A stretch of 64,000 nucleotides of DNA, from NCBI RefSeq assembly GCF_016862215.1, contig NZ_BOMN01000087.1, positions 1 to 64,000 on the forward strand. The letters are read 5' to 3'. Source of the DNA: Winogradskya humida (GTDB lineage: Bacteria; Actinomycetota; Actinomycetes; Mycobacteriales; Micromonosporaceae). Shown here in pieces: positions 1-8,789 of this stretch. The notes under the pieces are model-generated. The model did no database searches. It was not told the DNA's origin and saw nothing but the letters and a program-made list of their open reading frames with translations. The position numbers and the translations under genes were made by a program. Numbering within the stretch: position 1 is the stretch's first letter; every line of letters starts with the position of its first letter.

Positions 1-1115
1 CGGGCACGATCACTCTGGGAAACCGTCAGGCCGCTGAGTTCGTACCCGTCGAAGGTGTCACGGCATCGACCCTTGCGGACGCCGCGCAGCTCGCCAGCCT
101 GGCCGACGAAACGCCCGAAGGGCGCTCGATCGTGGTCCTCGCCAAGACGGATTTCGGGTTGCGGGAGCGCGAACCCGGCCTGATCGCCGACGCGACGTTC
201 GTGCCGTTCACCGCGCAGACCCGGATGAGTGGCGTCGACCTCGGCGACCGGCAGATCCGCAAGGGCGCCGCAGCCGCGGTGATCGCCTGGGCCGGCGGAG
301 CCACCGCCGAAGTCGCCTCCATTGTGGACGACATCAGCTCCTCCGGCGGCACCCCGCTGGTCGTCGCGGAGCAGGGCCGCATCCTGGGCGTCATCCACCT
401 CAAGGACGTCGTCAAGGCGGGCATGCGCGAGCGGTTCGACGAGATGCGCAGGATGGGCATCCGCACCGTCATGATCACCGGCGACAACCCCCGCACCGCC
501 AAGGCCATCGCCGACGAGGCCGGCGTCGACGATTTCCTCGCCGAAGCCACCCCGGAGGACAAGCTCGCCTACATCCGCAAGGAGCAGGAGGGCGGCCGGC
601 TGGTCGCGATGACCGGCGACGGCACGAACGACGCACCCGCCCTCGCACAGGCCGACGTCGGCGTCGCCATGAACACCGGCACGTCGGCCGCGAAGGAGGC
701 CGGCAACATGGTCGACCTCGACTCCGACCCGACCAAACTCATCGAGATCGTCGAGATCGGCAAACAGCTGCTCATCACCCGCGGCGCACTGACGACGTTC
801 TCCATCACCAACGACATCGCCAAATACTTCGCGATCATCCCGGCCATCTTCGCCGCCGTCTACCCCGGCCTCGACACGCTCAACGTCATGCGGCTGCACT
901 CACCAGGCTCCGCGATCCTGTCCGCGGTCATCTTCAACGCCCTCGTCATCGTCGCACTGATCCCGCTCGCCCTCAAAGGCGTGCGATACACACCCTCCAG
1001 TGCCAGCTCACTGCTACGACGAAACCTCCTTGTGTACGGGCTGGGCGGCGTCATCGCCCCCTTCCTCGGCATCAAACTCATCGACCTCCTCATCCAGTTC
1101 ATCCCCGGGATCTGA
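1..1115 (+). CDS. kdpB: Potassium-transporting ATPase subunit B, 3' part (5' end outside window)
   Basis: This is the catalytic P-type ATPase subunit of the KdpFABC high-affinity K+ uptake pump in the cytoplasmic membrane. The reading frame is open from base 3 and begins with GTITLGNR, the residues that directly follow the phosphorylated Asp-Lys-Thr of KdpB, so the phosphorylation site lies just outside the window. Visible are the HAD-domain motifs MITGDNPRTAKAIADEAG and MTGDGTNDAPAL, the KdpB-typical NMVDLDSDPTKLIE stretch, and the C-terminal membrane segments ending in LLIQFIPGI. The stop lies one base before the kdpC start, so the two are translationally linked. About 370 codons are visible, roughly the second half of the usual protein. 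Confidence 0.97.
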   Translation, partial: GTITLGNRQAAEFVPVEGVTASTLADAAQLASLADETPEGRSIVVLAKTDFGLREREPGLIADATFVPFTAQTRMSGVDLGDRQIRKGAAAAVIAWAGGATAEVASIVDDISSSGGTPLVVAEQGRILGVIHLKDVVKAGMRERFDEMRRMGIRTVMITGDNPRTAKAIADEAGVDDFLAEATPEDKLAYIRKEQEGGRLVAMTGDGTNDAPALAQADVGVAMNTGTSAAKEAGNMVDLDSDPTKLIEIVEIGKQLLITRGALTTFSITNDIAKYFAIIPAIFAAVYPGLDTLNVMRLHSPGSAILSAVIFNALVIVALIPLALKGVRYTPSSASSLLRRNLLVYGLGGVIAPFLGIKLIDLLIQFIPGI

Positions 1116-1116
1116 C

Positions 1117-1968
1117 ATGCGACTTCCTAGTTGGCTCTCCCAGCACCTCGCCGCCCTGCGAGCGCTACTCGTTCTCACAGTGGTCACCGGGCTCGCGTAC
1201 CCGCTGCTACTGACCGCAGTGGGCCGGATCCCCGGTCTGAGTGACAAGGCCGGTGGTTCCCTGGTCGCCAACGGCAGCCTGATCATCGGCCAGTCCTTCA
1301 CCGACGCGGACGGAAACCCTGTGCCGCGCTACTTCCAGAGCCGCCCGTCCGCGGCCGGCGACGGCTACGATCCCACCGCGACGTCGGCCAGCAACCTCGG
1401 CCCGAACAGCATTGTCGACACCCTCGCCGCCAACGAGGAAGACGCGTCGCAGAGCCTGCTCACCCAGGTCTGCGCCCGCAGCCTCGCCGTCGGCACCCTC
1501 GAAGGTGTCGACGGCCGCCGGCCCTACTGCACCACCGACGGCGTCGGCGCGGTCCTCGCGGTGTTCCATCGCGACGGCCTCACCGGTCCGGTCACCCGCG
1601 TCGTGTCGGTCAACCAGACGGGTACGCCGTTCGTGGCCACCTACGAGGGCGTCACCGTCGAGTCCGCCAAGATCGGCGACGACTACCAGGCCTTCGGCGG
1701 CATCATGACCCCGATCCGCGGCGACGCCCCGGCCACGCCCGCTGTCCCGGCCGACGCCGTCACCGCCGGCGCCAGCGGGCTCGACCCCGACATCAGCCCC
1801 GCGTATGCGGCGCTGCAGGTCCCCCGGATCGCCCGGGAACGGGGACTGTCGCAGGACGCGGTCCGCACATTGGTGAGCGACAACACGACCGACCGGGCGC
1901 TCGGGTTCCTCGGCGAGCCGGCGGTCAACGTACTGAAACTCAACTTGGCCCTCGACGGCCAGAAGTAA
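1117..1968 (+). CDS. kdpC: Potassium-transporting ATPase subunit C, unusually long
   Basis: KdpC is the single-pass subunit that stabilises the KdpFABC pump. The ATG at 1117 follows the kdpB stop by one base and gives an N-terminal membrane helix (about residues 12-34, LALLVLTVVTG-like) then the KdpC landmarks GQSFTDADGNPVPRYFQSRPSA, GPNS and, near the end, GASGLDPDISPAYA with the closing VNVLKLNLALD. The protein has 283 residues, against about 190-200 in most bacteria. The excess is an insert of roughly 80-100 residues between the GPNS region and the ADAVTAGASGLDPDIS motif, carrying a Cys pair and an RVVSVNQTGTPFVATYEGV segment of unknown role. Order kdpB-kdpC-kdpD-kdpE supports the call. 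Confidence 0.95.
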   Translation: MRLPSWLSQHLAALRALLVLTVVTGLAYPLLLTAVGRIPGLSDKAGGSLVANGSLIIGQSFTDADGNPVPRYFQSRPSAAGDGYDPTATSASNLGPNSIVDTLAANEEDASQSLLTQVCARSLAVGTLEGVDGRRPYCTTDGVGAVLAVFHRDGLTGPVTRVVSVNQTGTPFVATYEGVTVESAKIGDDYQAFGGIMTPIRGDAPATPAVPADAVTAGASGLDPDISPAYAALQVPRIARERGLSQDAVRTLVSDNTTDRALGFLGEPAVNVLKLNLALDGQK

Positions 1969-1989
1969 CGGACGGGAGGCGGCGCGGAG

Positions 1990-4488
1990 ATGACACGCGG
2001 AGAACTACGCATCTACCTCGGCGCCGCACCCGGCGTCGGCAAGACCTACACCATGCTGGAGGAGGCACACCGGCGCGCCGAACGCGGCACCGACGTAGTC
2101 GTGGCGCTGGTGGAGACCCATGGGCGCCGCCACACCCAGGCCATGCTCGCCGACCTCGAGGTCGTGTCCCGCCGCAAGGTGCAGTACCGGGGCGTCGACT
2201 TCACGGAACTTGACGTCGGCGCGGTCCTGGCCCGCGCGCCGGAACTGGTGGTGGTGGACGAGCTGGCGCACACCAACGTGCCCGGCTCCCGCCACGGCAA
2301 GCGCTGGGAGGACATCAACGAGCTGCTCGACGCGGGCATCGATGTCCTGAGCACCGTGAACGTGCAGCACCTCGAATCGCTCAACGACGTCGTCGCGCAG
2401 ATCACCGGCGTCGAACAGCGCGAAACCGTCCCCGACGCCGTGGTCCGCGCCGCCGAGCAGGTCGAGCTCGTCGACATGACCCCGGAAGCGCTGCGCCGGC
2501 GGATGGCACACGGCAACATCTACCAGCCGGAGAAGATCGACGCCGCGCTCGGCAACTACTTCCGGACCGGCAACCTCACCGCACTGCGCGAGCTCGCCCT
2601 GCTGTGGCTCGCCGACAAGGTCGAGGACCAGCTCGACAAGTACCGCACCGACAACAAGATCGACAAGACGTGGGAGACACGGGAACGGGTCGTCGTCGCG
2701 CTGACCGGCGGCCCCGAGGGCGAGACCCTGATCCGGAGGGCGGCCCGCATCGCCACCCGGACGGCGTCACCGCGATCCGGTGGCGTGGACCTGATGGCCG
2801 TACACGTCACTCGCAACGACGGTCTGGCCGGAGCCGACCCGGCGACCCTGGCCCGGCAGCGGATCCTCGTGGAGAGCCTGGGCGGTTCCTACCACCAGGT
2901 CGCCGGCGCCGATGTACCCCAAGCCCTGCTCGACTTCGCCCGCGCCGTCAATGCCACGCAGATCGTGCTCGGGGTGAGCAGCCGCGGCAAGTTCGCCCAG
3001 ATGCTGTCCGCCGGCGTAGGCGTGACCACCACCTCGCTGTCCGGCTCGATCGACGTCCACCTCGTACCCCACGAACGCGCCAGCCAGGGTCGCAGCGCCC
3101 GCCGCATACCGGCGGCCCTGTCCCGCGGCCGCCGGATCGCCGGGTACGTCGCCACCACCGCAGGACTGCCGGCCCTGACCGCGCTGTTGTCCGCCGGCCC
3201 GTCGCTGTCGCTCACCAACGACATCCTGCTGTTCCTGGCCGCAGTTGTCGGCGTCGCGTTGATCGGCGGTCTCTGGCCGGCGCTGCTCGCCGCCGTCGCG
3301 GGATCCCTGATGCTCAACTACTTCTTCACCCCGCCAGTGGGCCGCTTCACCATCGCCGAGGGCGACAACCTGCTCGCCCTGGCCATCTTCGTCGCGGTCG
3401 CGCTCGCCGTCAGCTGGGTCGTCGACACCGCCGCCCGCAAGACCCGCCAGGCCGCGCAGGCGGGCACGGACGCGCAGATCCTCGCGACCGTCGCGGGCGG
3501 GGTCCTGCGTGGCGAACGGCCCCTGCTCGCGCTTCTGGAAAGACTGCGGGAGACGTTCACACTCGACTCCGTGACCCTGCTGGAGAAAGGCGTCGTCGTC
3601 GCGGAGGCAGGCGGGCGGGTCTGCACCCGATCGGTGGACGCCGACGCGGAGGTCAAGGTGGACGACGAGCTGACCCTGCTGATGAAGGGCCGGCCGCTGC
3701 AGGCCAGCGACCGGCGCATCATCGAGGCCTTCGCCGCGCAGGCAACTGTGGCTCTTCGCCAGGAGCGACTCACCGCGGAGGCGGCGACCGCCAAACCCCT
3801 CGCGGAGGCCGACCGGATGCGCACCGCCCTGCTCGCCGCGGTCAGTCATGACCTGCGCACCCCGCTCTCCTCCGCCAAGGCCGCCGTCGCCAGCCTGCGC
3901 AGCCCCGACGTGGATTTCGACGACGACGACCGCGCCGAACTCCTGGAAACCGCGGACGAATCCCTCGATCGGCTGACCCGGCTGGTGGAGAACCTGCTCG
4001 ACATGAGCCGCCTCCAAGCCGGCGCCCTCGGAGTCCACCCCATCGCCGTCGGCGCGGAGGAGGTCGTACCCCGCGCCCTGGACGACCTCGGACCAACCGG
4101 CCGTGATGTCGCCGCGCACATCCCCGACGACCTGCCCTACGTCCATGCCGACCCCGGCCTGCTGGAACGCGTCATCGTCAACCTGCTCGCCAACGCCCAG
4201 CGCTACAGCCCCGCCGACCGGCCACCCGCCGTCACCGCGAGCGCTCTCGGTGACAAAGTCGAGATCCGCGTCATCGACCACGGACCCGGCATCCCCGAGG
4301 ACCGCTGGGACGACGTCTTCCTGCCGTTCCAGCGCCTCGGCGACCGTGACAACCACACCGGCGTCGGCCTCGGTCTGGCCCTGTCCCGTGGCCTGACCGA
4401 GGCGATGGGTGGCACACTGACCCCCGAAGAAACCCCCGGAGGGGGCCTCACCATGATCCTTACCCTGCCCACGGCGGCCGCCGCATGA
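1990..4488 (+). CDS. kdpD: Osmosensitive K+ channel sensor histidine kinase
   Basis: KdpD senses K+ limitation or osmotic stress and phosphorylates KdpE. The 832-residue protein has the full family layout. The N-terminal KdpD domain has a P-loop GAAPGVGKT at residues 11-19 and the VVVDELAHTNVPGSRH motif. A universal-stress-type domain follows at about 235-365. Four closely spaced membrane helices lie at about 380-500 (including the FFTPPVGRFTI loop), then a GAF-like stretch. The HisKA domain has phospho-acceptor His620 in AAVSHDLRTPL, and the ATPase domain has NLLANAQRYSP, DHGPGIP and GVGLGLALS. The ATG at 1990 is preceded by GGGAGG. The stop overlaps the kdpE start in an ATGA, so the pair is co-translated. 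Confidence 0.97.
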   Translation: MTRGELRIYLGAAPGVGKTYTMLEEAHRRAERGTDVVVALVETHGRRHTQAMLADLEVVSRRKVQYRGVDFTELDVGAVLARAPELVVVDELAHTNVPGSRHGKRWEDINELLDAGIDVLSTVNVQHLESLNDVVAQITGVEQRETVPDAVVRAAEQVELVDMTPEALRRRMAHGNIYQPEKIDAALGNYFRTGNLTALRELALLWLADKVEDQLDKYRTDNKIDKTWETRERVVVALTGGPEGETLIRRAARIATRTASPRSGGVDLMAVHVTRNDGLAGADPATLARQRILVESLGGSYHQVAGADVPQALLDFARAVNATQIVLGVSSRGKFAQMLSAGVGVTTTSLSGSIDVHLVPHERASQGRSARRIPAALSRGRRIAGYVATTAGLPALTALLSAGPSLSLTNDILLFLAAVVGVALIGGLWPALLAAVAGSLMLNYFFTPPVGRFTIAEGDNLLALAIFVAVALAVSWVVDTAARKTRQAAQAGTDAQILATVAGGVLRGERPLLALLERLRETFTLDSVTLLEKGVVVAEAGGRVCTRSVDADAEVKVDDELTLLMKGRPLQASDRRIIEAFAAQATVALRQERLTAEAATAKPLAEADRMRTALLAAVSHDLRTPLSSAKAAVASLRSPDVDFDDDDRAELLETADESLDRLTRLVENLLDMSRLQAGALGVHPIAVGAEEVVPRALDDLGPTGRDVAAHIPDDLPYVHADPGLLERVIVNLLANAQRYSPADRPPAVTASALGDKVEIRVIDHGPGIPEDRWDDVFLPFQRLGDRDNHTGVGLGLALSRGLTEAMGGTLTPEETPGGGLTMILTLPTAAAA

Positions 4489-5162
4489 CGCGGATCCTGG
4501 TTGTCGACGATGAACCGCAGATCGTCCGAGCGCTGCGCATCAACCTGCGCGCACGCCAGTACGAGGTCGACACCGCGGCCGACGGTGCGTCCGCGCTGCG
4601 CGCAGCCACGCACCACCACCCGGACCTCGTCGTCCTGGACCTCGGCCTGCCCGACATGCAGGGCACCGAGGTCATCCGCGGCCTGCGTGGCTGGACCACC
4701 ATCCCCATCATCGTGCTCTCCGGACGGGCCGAGAGCCACGACAAGGTCAACGCCCTCGACGCCGGAGCCGACGACTACATAACCAAACCCTTCGGCATCG
4801 ACGAGCTCCTTGCCCGCATCCGGGCCGTCACCCGCCGCATCCAGCCGCCCGGCGAGACGACCACCACCGTTCCACTCGGCCGCTACACCGTGAACCTCGG
4901 CACCCGCTCCATCGACGGCGGCGACCGCCCGGTGCGGCTCACCCCCACCGAATGGCAGCTCCTCGAACACCTGCTGCGCCACCCCGGCAAACTGCTCAGC
5001 CAGCGTGCGCTGCTGCACGACGTATGGGGTCCGCAGTATTCGACCGAAACCAACTATCTGCGCCAGTACATGGCCCGGCTGCGCCGCAAGCTCGAAACCG
5101 ACCCTGCCCACCCCCGCCACCTGCTCACCGAGCCGGGCATGGGCTATCGCTTCAAACCATGA
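4485..5162 (+). CDS. kdpE: Kdp operon response regulator (OmpR type)
   Basis: This is the DNA-binding response regulator that activates kdpFABC when phosphorylated by KdpD. The 225-residue protein has a receiver domain with the acidic pocket VVDDE, phospho-acceptor Asp52 in VVLDLGLPD and Lys in YITKPFG. A C-terminal winged helix follows, with the OmpR signature LTPTEWQLLEHLLRHPGKLL and the terminal TEPGMGYRFKP. Its start overlaps the kdpD stop by four bases. The target kdp promoter lies outside the window. After the stop the 246 bases to 5408 contain no gene that can be supported. Confidence 0.97.
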   Translation: MTRILVVDDEPQIVRALRINLRARQYEVDTAADGASALRAATHHHPDLVVLDLGLPDMQGTEVIRGLRGWTTIPIIVLSGRAESHDKVNALDAGADDYITKPFGIDELLARIRAVTRRIQPPGETTTTVPLGRYTVNLGTRSIDGGDRPVRLTPTEWQLLEHLLRHPGKLLSQRALLHDVWGPQYSTETNYLRQYMARLRRKLETDPAHPRHLLTEPGMGYRFKP

Positions 5163-5408
5163 ACACCGCACCCGGCGGCCTGGTCATAGTCGGTACGACC
5201 CGCGACGGTGCGACGCGTCGTCAGAACCGCGCTGAAATGTCAGTAGCCACAGCCACGACGTGACAGCGTCAACACGACGTCAACATCGGGCCGTCAGGCG
5301 TATCAGCTCCGTCAACACCCATGATCAGCACGTCTGCGCTGAGCTGCTATTGCTCCGAGAGCTCCCGGCACGATGCCGGTGGAGCCACAGCGGACAGGAC
5401 GGCCCCGC

Positions 5409-5861
5409 ATGCAGACCGACGATGACGTGCAGGAGAGCGCACCCTTCGAACTCGCCGCCACGATGGTGGCCGTGGTCGCGGCAGGTTTCGCCGCGGCCTG
5501 GCTGTTTTCGGGCGCCGAATCGTTCGCGCGGGCGCTGGTGATGGCGGGCGCTACCGCGGTGCTCGCCACGTGGGTGGCGGATCGGCGGGTGTGCGTCACG
5601 GTGGTGGTGGTTTCGGCCCTGGTCTACGTGGGGTTTCTGACGCACCGGTACGCCGTACTGACCGGTGATCCCGAACCGTGGAGCTACACACCGCTGATCG
5701 CGTTCGCCGCGTTGCTCGGCCGTGGCCGCCGCTGGATGAAGGCAGCAGCACCAGCTGGTGAGGGGGCGTCGCCCAAGATGCTGCCGTCGTCCACTCGCGT
5801 TCTCGAGGGCGTGCAGGAGTCGCATCCGGTGCAGCGGCTTTCGACGATCACCGGCGGGTAG
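5409..5861 (+). CDS. Small membrane protein, function unknown
   Basis: The 150-residue protein was not recognised as a named family. It shows about three hydrophobic stretches, MVAVVAAGFAAAWLFSGA, LVMAGATAVLATWVA and VCVTVVVVSALVYVGFL, followed by a short cytoplasmic tail, so it is probably an integral membrane protein. The ATG at 5409 is preferred over an in-frame ATG at 5373 because AGGA at 5396-5399 is nine bases upstream of it. It stands alone between kdpE and a convergent sensor gene. The reading frame after its TAG stop runs straight into the [2Fe-2S] fragment that follows, which is probably a coincidence of decay and not a real fusion. Confidence 0.6.
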   Translation: MQTDDDVQESAPFELAATMVAVVAAGFAAAWLFSGAESFARALVMAGATAVLATWVADRRVCVTVVVVSALVYVGFLTHRYAVLTGDPEPWSYTPLIAFAALLGRGRRWMKAAAPAGEGASPKMLPSSTRVLEGVQESHPVQRLSTITGG

Positions 5862-5870
5862 GGCGCCGGA

Positions 5871-6053
5871 ATGCCGGCCGTCGGGATCAGTTCCTGCGGC
5901 GGCTGCGAGGTCCGGGTCGATGGTGAGCTGATCCGCTCCTGCCTGGTGCTGGTGGTGCAATGCGACGGCGCCCGGGTGTGTACCGGTGAAGGGTTACAGG
6001 ATCCGCCGTCGGCTTCCGACTCCGCCGGCCTCGGTGTTCAGCGGGAAGGCTGA
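5871..6053 (+). pseudogene. Remnant of a xanthine dehydrogenase/CO dehydrogenase-type [2Fe-2S] domain
   Basis: Sixty codons contain a segment closely like the plant-type ferredoxin domain of molybdenum hydroxylase small subunits: CGGCEVRVDGELIRSC, then LVLVVQCDGARV and GEGL. In the intact family the pattern is Cys-x4-Cys-Gly-x-Cys with a fourth Cys after about 11 residues. Here the last three Cys (residues 9, 12, 24) remain, but the first position is Val and the whole N-terminal beta-grasp and C-terminal helical domain are missing. About 35 residues of homology are left. I read it as a decayed or transferred fragment; a short expressed peptide cannot be excluded. No molybdopterin-enzyme genes are nearby. 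Confidence 0.45.
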
Positions 6054-6065
6054 CCGACCTGCAGG

Positions 6066-7172
6066 TCAGCTGTCGATGGTTACGACCGGGGCGTTCTGGG
6101 TGATCGCCCACTGCAGCGCCTGACGCAGTGCTTCCTCGGGCAGCGGCCGCCGGCGGGTGACGGTCAGCGCCACTGTCACCGTCGCGGACAGGAACGCGCT
6201 GCGTGCGTCGGCGGCGGCGAAGTCGGCCACCAGCTCATAGGCGAATGCCACCGCGTCATCATGGCCCAGCGCCGGCAGGAACAGCATGAAGTCGTCCTGG
6301 CCGACCTTGCTCGCGCGATCACCCGGCCGTAACCGGCTGACGAGCAGTTCGATAGCAGCCTGGTGCTGCCGGGTCCCCGTACGCCCGATCGGGCCCTCGT
6401 CACCTCCTGCTGTGTGGCTGATCCGGACGGCGAGCAACGCCACCGGCAGCACCCCCGACGCGGTGACACCGGTGGCTCCCGCCCATCGCCGCACTCCGGG
6501 TTCGCCGCTCAGGTCGGTATCACCGGTATTGTCGGGCTCCGTATCCTGTCCCGGGCGGTGGGCAGCGGCCCGTGCTCTGGTGTGGTCCCGCTCGGCCCGT
6601 GCCGCGAACAGGCGCAGCGCCGCATCGGCTCGGCTCTCGCCCTGGGTCGCCGGCAGTTCACGTACCCGGTCGAGGGCCGCATCCATGGCGGACAGTGCGG
6701 CTGGTGACAGCCGGTCCCCGAGCTGATTACGCAGGCGGAGCACCTCGTGCAGCGCCTCGTCACGGCGGAAGCTGGAGCGGCCGTCGAAAACGCGCCCACT
6801 CTCCAGCGAACTGGCGCCGGGCTGGAACTGCTCAAGATCGTGGGCCACCAGCAGCGCACCGAATCGCGGCGTCAACACCACGACGGTCCACTCCCGTGCC
6901 AGATCCTCCTTTTCGTCGAGCAGCACAGGGTACGCACCGGCCGGCATGTCCGGTGCTTGGTCGGCGACCAGGCCTACCAGGGTCATCGCGGCCAGGGTCG
7001 CGATGCGCTCGTAGACCTGACGCTCCCGTTCGAAGTAGGGCAGACGCTGGAACAGCGCGACAACCACCATGGGTCCGTCCTCAGCGGCGGCGAGCGCCGC
7101 CTGTTCCAGCGCATGTGAGACGGTCACCAGTGTTTTCTTGGTCAGCCGCTGCACGGCCGGGACATCGGGCAC
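6066..7172 (-). CDS. DICT-domain sensor with degenerate GGDEF-like domain
   Basis: The 368-residue protein starts with a region resembling the DICT sensory domain found beside diguanylate cyclases and two-component proteins. It includes a VLLDEKEDLAREWTVVVLTPRFGALLVAHDLE-like stretch read here as residues about 85-117. The middle is a charged, probably helical linker with a disordered segment rich in Asp, Gly and Thr. The last ~145 residues resemble a nucleotide-cyclase (GGDEF) fold, but the signature is GQDDF in place of GG(D/E)EF, so cyclase activity is unlikely. No membrane helix is seen, so it should be cytosolic. Start is the ATG at 7172. It is transcribed toward the upstream genes and stands alone. 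Confidence 0.6.
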   Translation of the reverse strand: MPDVPAVQRLTKKTLVTVSHALEQAALAAAEDGPMVVVALFQRLPYFERERQVYERIATLAAMTLVGLVADQAPDMPAGAYPVLLDEKEDLAREWTVVVLTPRFGALLVAHDLEQFQPGASSLESGRVFDGRSSFRRDEALHEVLRLRNQLGDRLSPAALSAMDAALDRVRELPATQGESRADAALRLFAARAERDHTRARAAAHRPGQDTEPDNTGDTDLSGEPGVRRWAGATGVTASGVLPVALLAVRISHTAGGDEGPIGRTGTRQHQAAIELLVSRLRPGDRASKVGQDDFMLFLPALGHDDAVAFAYELVADFAAADARSAFLSATVTVALTVTRRRPLPEEALRQALQWAITQNAPVVTIDS

Positions 7173-7311
7173 CGCCGTAGCCTAAGGACACCGTCCTGTC
7201 GCCGCATCCGCTGACCGGATCCTCGATCAAGATCGAGATGATGCACAGGTGGTGACGTGGCTTTCGGCGGCGGCGACTACGACCCGACTGCGTTGCCCGG
7301 TGCCAGTGCGG

Positions 7312-8778
7312 TCAGACTGCGGGTAGGTCGACGTCGCCGCGCTGGGCGGCCTCGGCGTGGTGGCGGCTGTCCCGTGACGAGATCATGAAGAAGGCGAGGA
7401 CGGCTGCTGCGACGGCGAAGGCGGCGCCGACCAGGAACGCGTCGTGGAACCCGGCAGTGAGGGCGACTTTCGCGTCGCGGATTCCTGAATCGAACGCGTC
7501 CCTGGTCGACGAGTTCGCGACCGATGCGAGGATCGCCAGGCCGAGTGCGCCACCGATCTGCTGACTGGTGTTGATCAACCCGGAGGCGAGTCCGGCCTCG
7601 GCCGGGGTGGTGCCGGTGACCGCGGCGATCGTCACCGGGACGAAGGTGAGGCCGAGCCCGGCACCGGCCAGCATCGACGGGCCGAGCACATCGCCCGCGT
7701 ACGAACCGTCCGCGCCGGCCTGGGAGAACCATGCGAGGCCCACGGCGACGAAGGCGAGACCGCCGATGAGGACGGGTTTGAAGCCCCATCGGGTGACCAG
7801 CGGCGACGCGAGACCCGCGGCGACGATGATGGAGATGGCCAGTGGCAGGTAGGCGAACCCGGCCTGCAGGGCGCTGAAGCCGAGTACCTGTTGCAGGTAG
7901 AGCGTGACGAGAAAGAACATCGAGATGAGCGACATCCCGACCAGCAGTCCCGCCACGTTCGCGCCGCGCAGCGTACCCAGCCGGAAGATGGAGAACGGCA
8001 CCAGCGGCCGGCGGGTTCGCTGCTCGATGGCCACGAACAGGGCAAGCAGAATCACGGCGCCCAGCCCTCGGAGCAATGTGGCCGTTGACGTCCAGCCCAC
8101 GGCGGAGGCGTCGACCAGGGTGTAGACGAGCAGCGCCAGGCCGGCGGAGACGGTGACCGCACCGGGGATGTCGAGAGCGCGGTGCGCCTCGCCGCTGGTG
8201 GACTCCTTGAGGAGCCGGGGTGCCTGCCAGACGATCAGGGCGCCGATGGGCACGTTGACGAACAGCACCCACTCCCAGCCGAGATATTCGGTGAGCACAC
8301 CGCCGAGCAGCACGCCCGCCGCACCACCGGCACCGGCGACGGCTCCCCAGATCCCGAGGGCGCGGTTGCGTTCCTGGCCTTCGCTGAAGGTGGTGGTGAC
8401 GATGGACAGCGCAGCCGGGGAGATGACAGCCGCGCCGAGCCCCTGAACGGCGCGAGCGGTGATGAGCCAGGCCTCGTTCTGGGCGAAGCCGCCGGCCAGT
8501 GAGGCAAGGGTGAAGACGACCATGCCGATGATGAACATCCGCCGGCGGCCCAGCAGGTCGGCGAGCCGTCCGCCGAGCAGCAGAAAACCGCCGAAGGTCA
8601 GGGTGTAAGCGTTGACCACCCAGGAGAGATTGTCCTGGGAGATGGCGAGTGCGCTCCCCACCGAGGGCAGCGCGACGTTGACGATGGAGGCGTCGATGAC
8701 GACGACGAACTGGGTCATCGCCAGCAAGGCGAGGGCCAGATTCTTGGCACGGGACGAGGAGATCGGTTCTGTGGACAT
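7312..8778 (-). CDS. MFS drug efflux transporter, DHA2 (14-helix) type
   Basis: This 488-residue proton-driven exporter of the EmrB/QacA group probably extrudes toxic organic compounds. Family marks are VVVIDASIVNVALPSVG in helix 1, the motif-A loop GGRLADLLGRRRMF between helices 2 and 3, the antiporter motif-C region AGGAAGVLLGGVLTEYLGW, and about 14 hydrophobic segments. The ATG at 8778 (MSTEPISSSRAKNLALALLAMTQ) is chosen because the open frame upstream of it lacks hydrophobicity and reads as out-of-frame Arg/Pro-rich sequence. It lies 11 bases behind the aldo/keto reductase stop, so it is probably the last gene of a TetR-reductase-pump unit. Confidence 0.9.
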   Translation of the reverse strand: MSTEPISSSRAKNLALALLAMTQFVVVIDASIVNVALPSVGSALAISQDNLSWVVNAYTLTFGGFLLLGGRLADLLGRRRMFIIGMVVFTLASLAGGFAQNEAWLITARAVQGLGAAVISPAALSIVTTTFSEGQERNRALGIWGAVAGAGGAAGVLLGGVLTEYLGWEWVLFVNVPIGALIVWQAPRLLKESTSGEAHRALDIPGAVTVSAGLALLVYTLVDASAVGWTSTATLLRGLGAVILLALFVAIEQRTRRPLVPFSIFRLGTLRGANVAGLLVGMSLISMFFLVTLYLQQVLGFSALQAGFAYLPLAISIIVAAGLASPLVTRWGFKPVLIGGLAFVAVGLAWFSQAGADGSYAGDVLGPSMLAGAGLGLTFVPVTIAAVTGTTPAEAGLASGLINTSQQIGGALGLAILASVANSSTRDAFDSGIRDAKVALTAGFHDAFLVGAAFAVAAAVLAFFMISSRDSRHHAEAAQRGDVDLPAV

Positions 8779-8789
8779 CGGTCGCTTTC

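Noticed and set aside
1000..1116. Longer kdpC start at 1000
   Set aside because: The extra 39 residues overlap kdpB in another frame and are Ser/Pro-rich; the ATG at 1117 fits the family and follows the kdpB stop.
2767..4356. A 529-codon minus-strand frame inside kdpD
   Set aside because: Antisense to KdpD with complete motifs; low-complexity composition and no recognisable protein.
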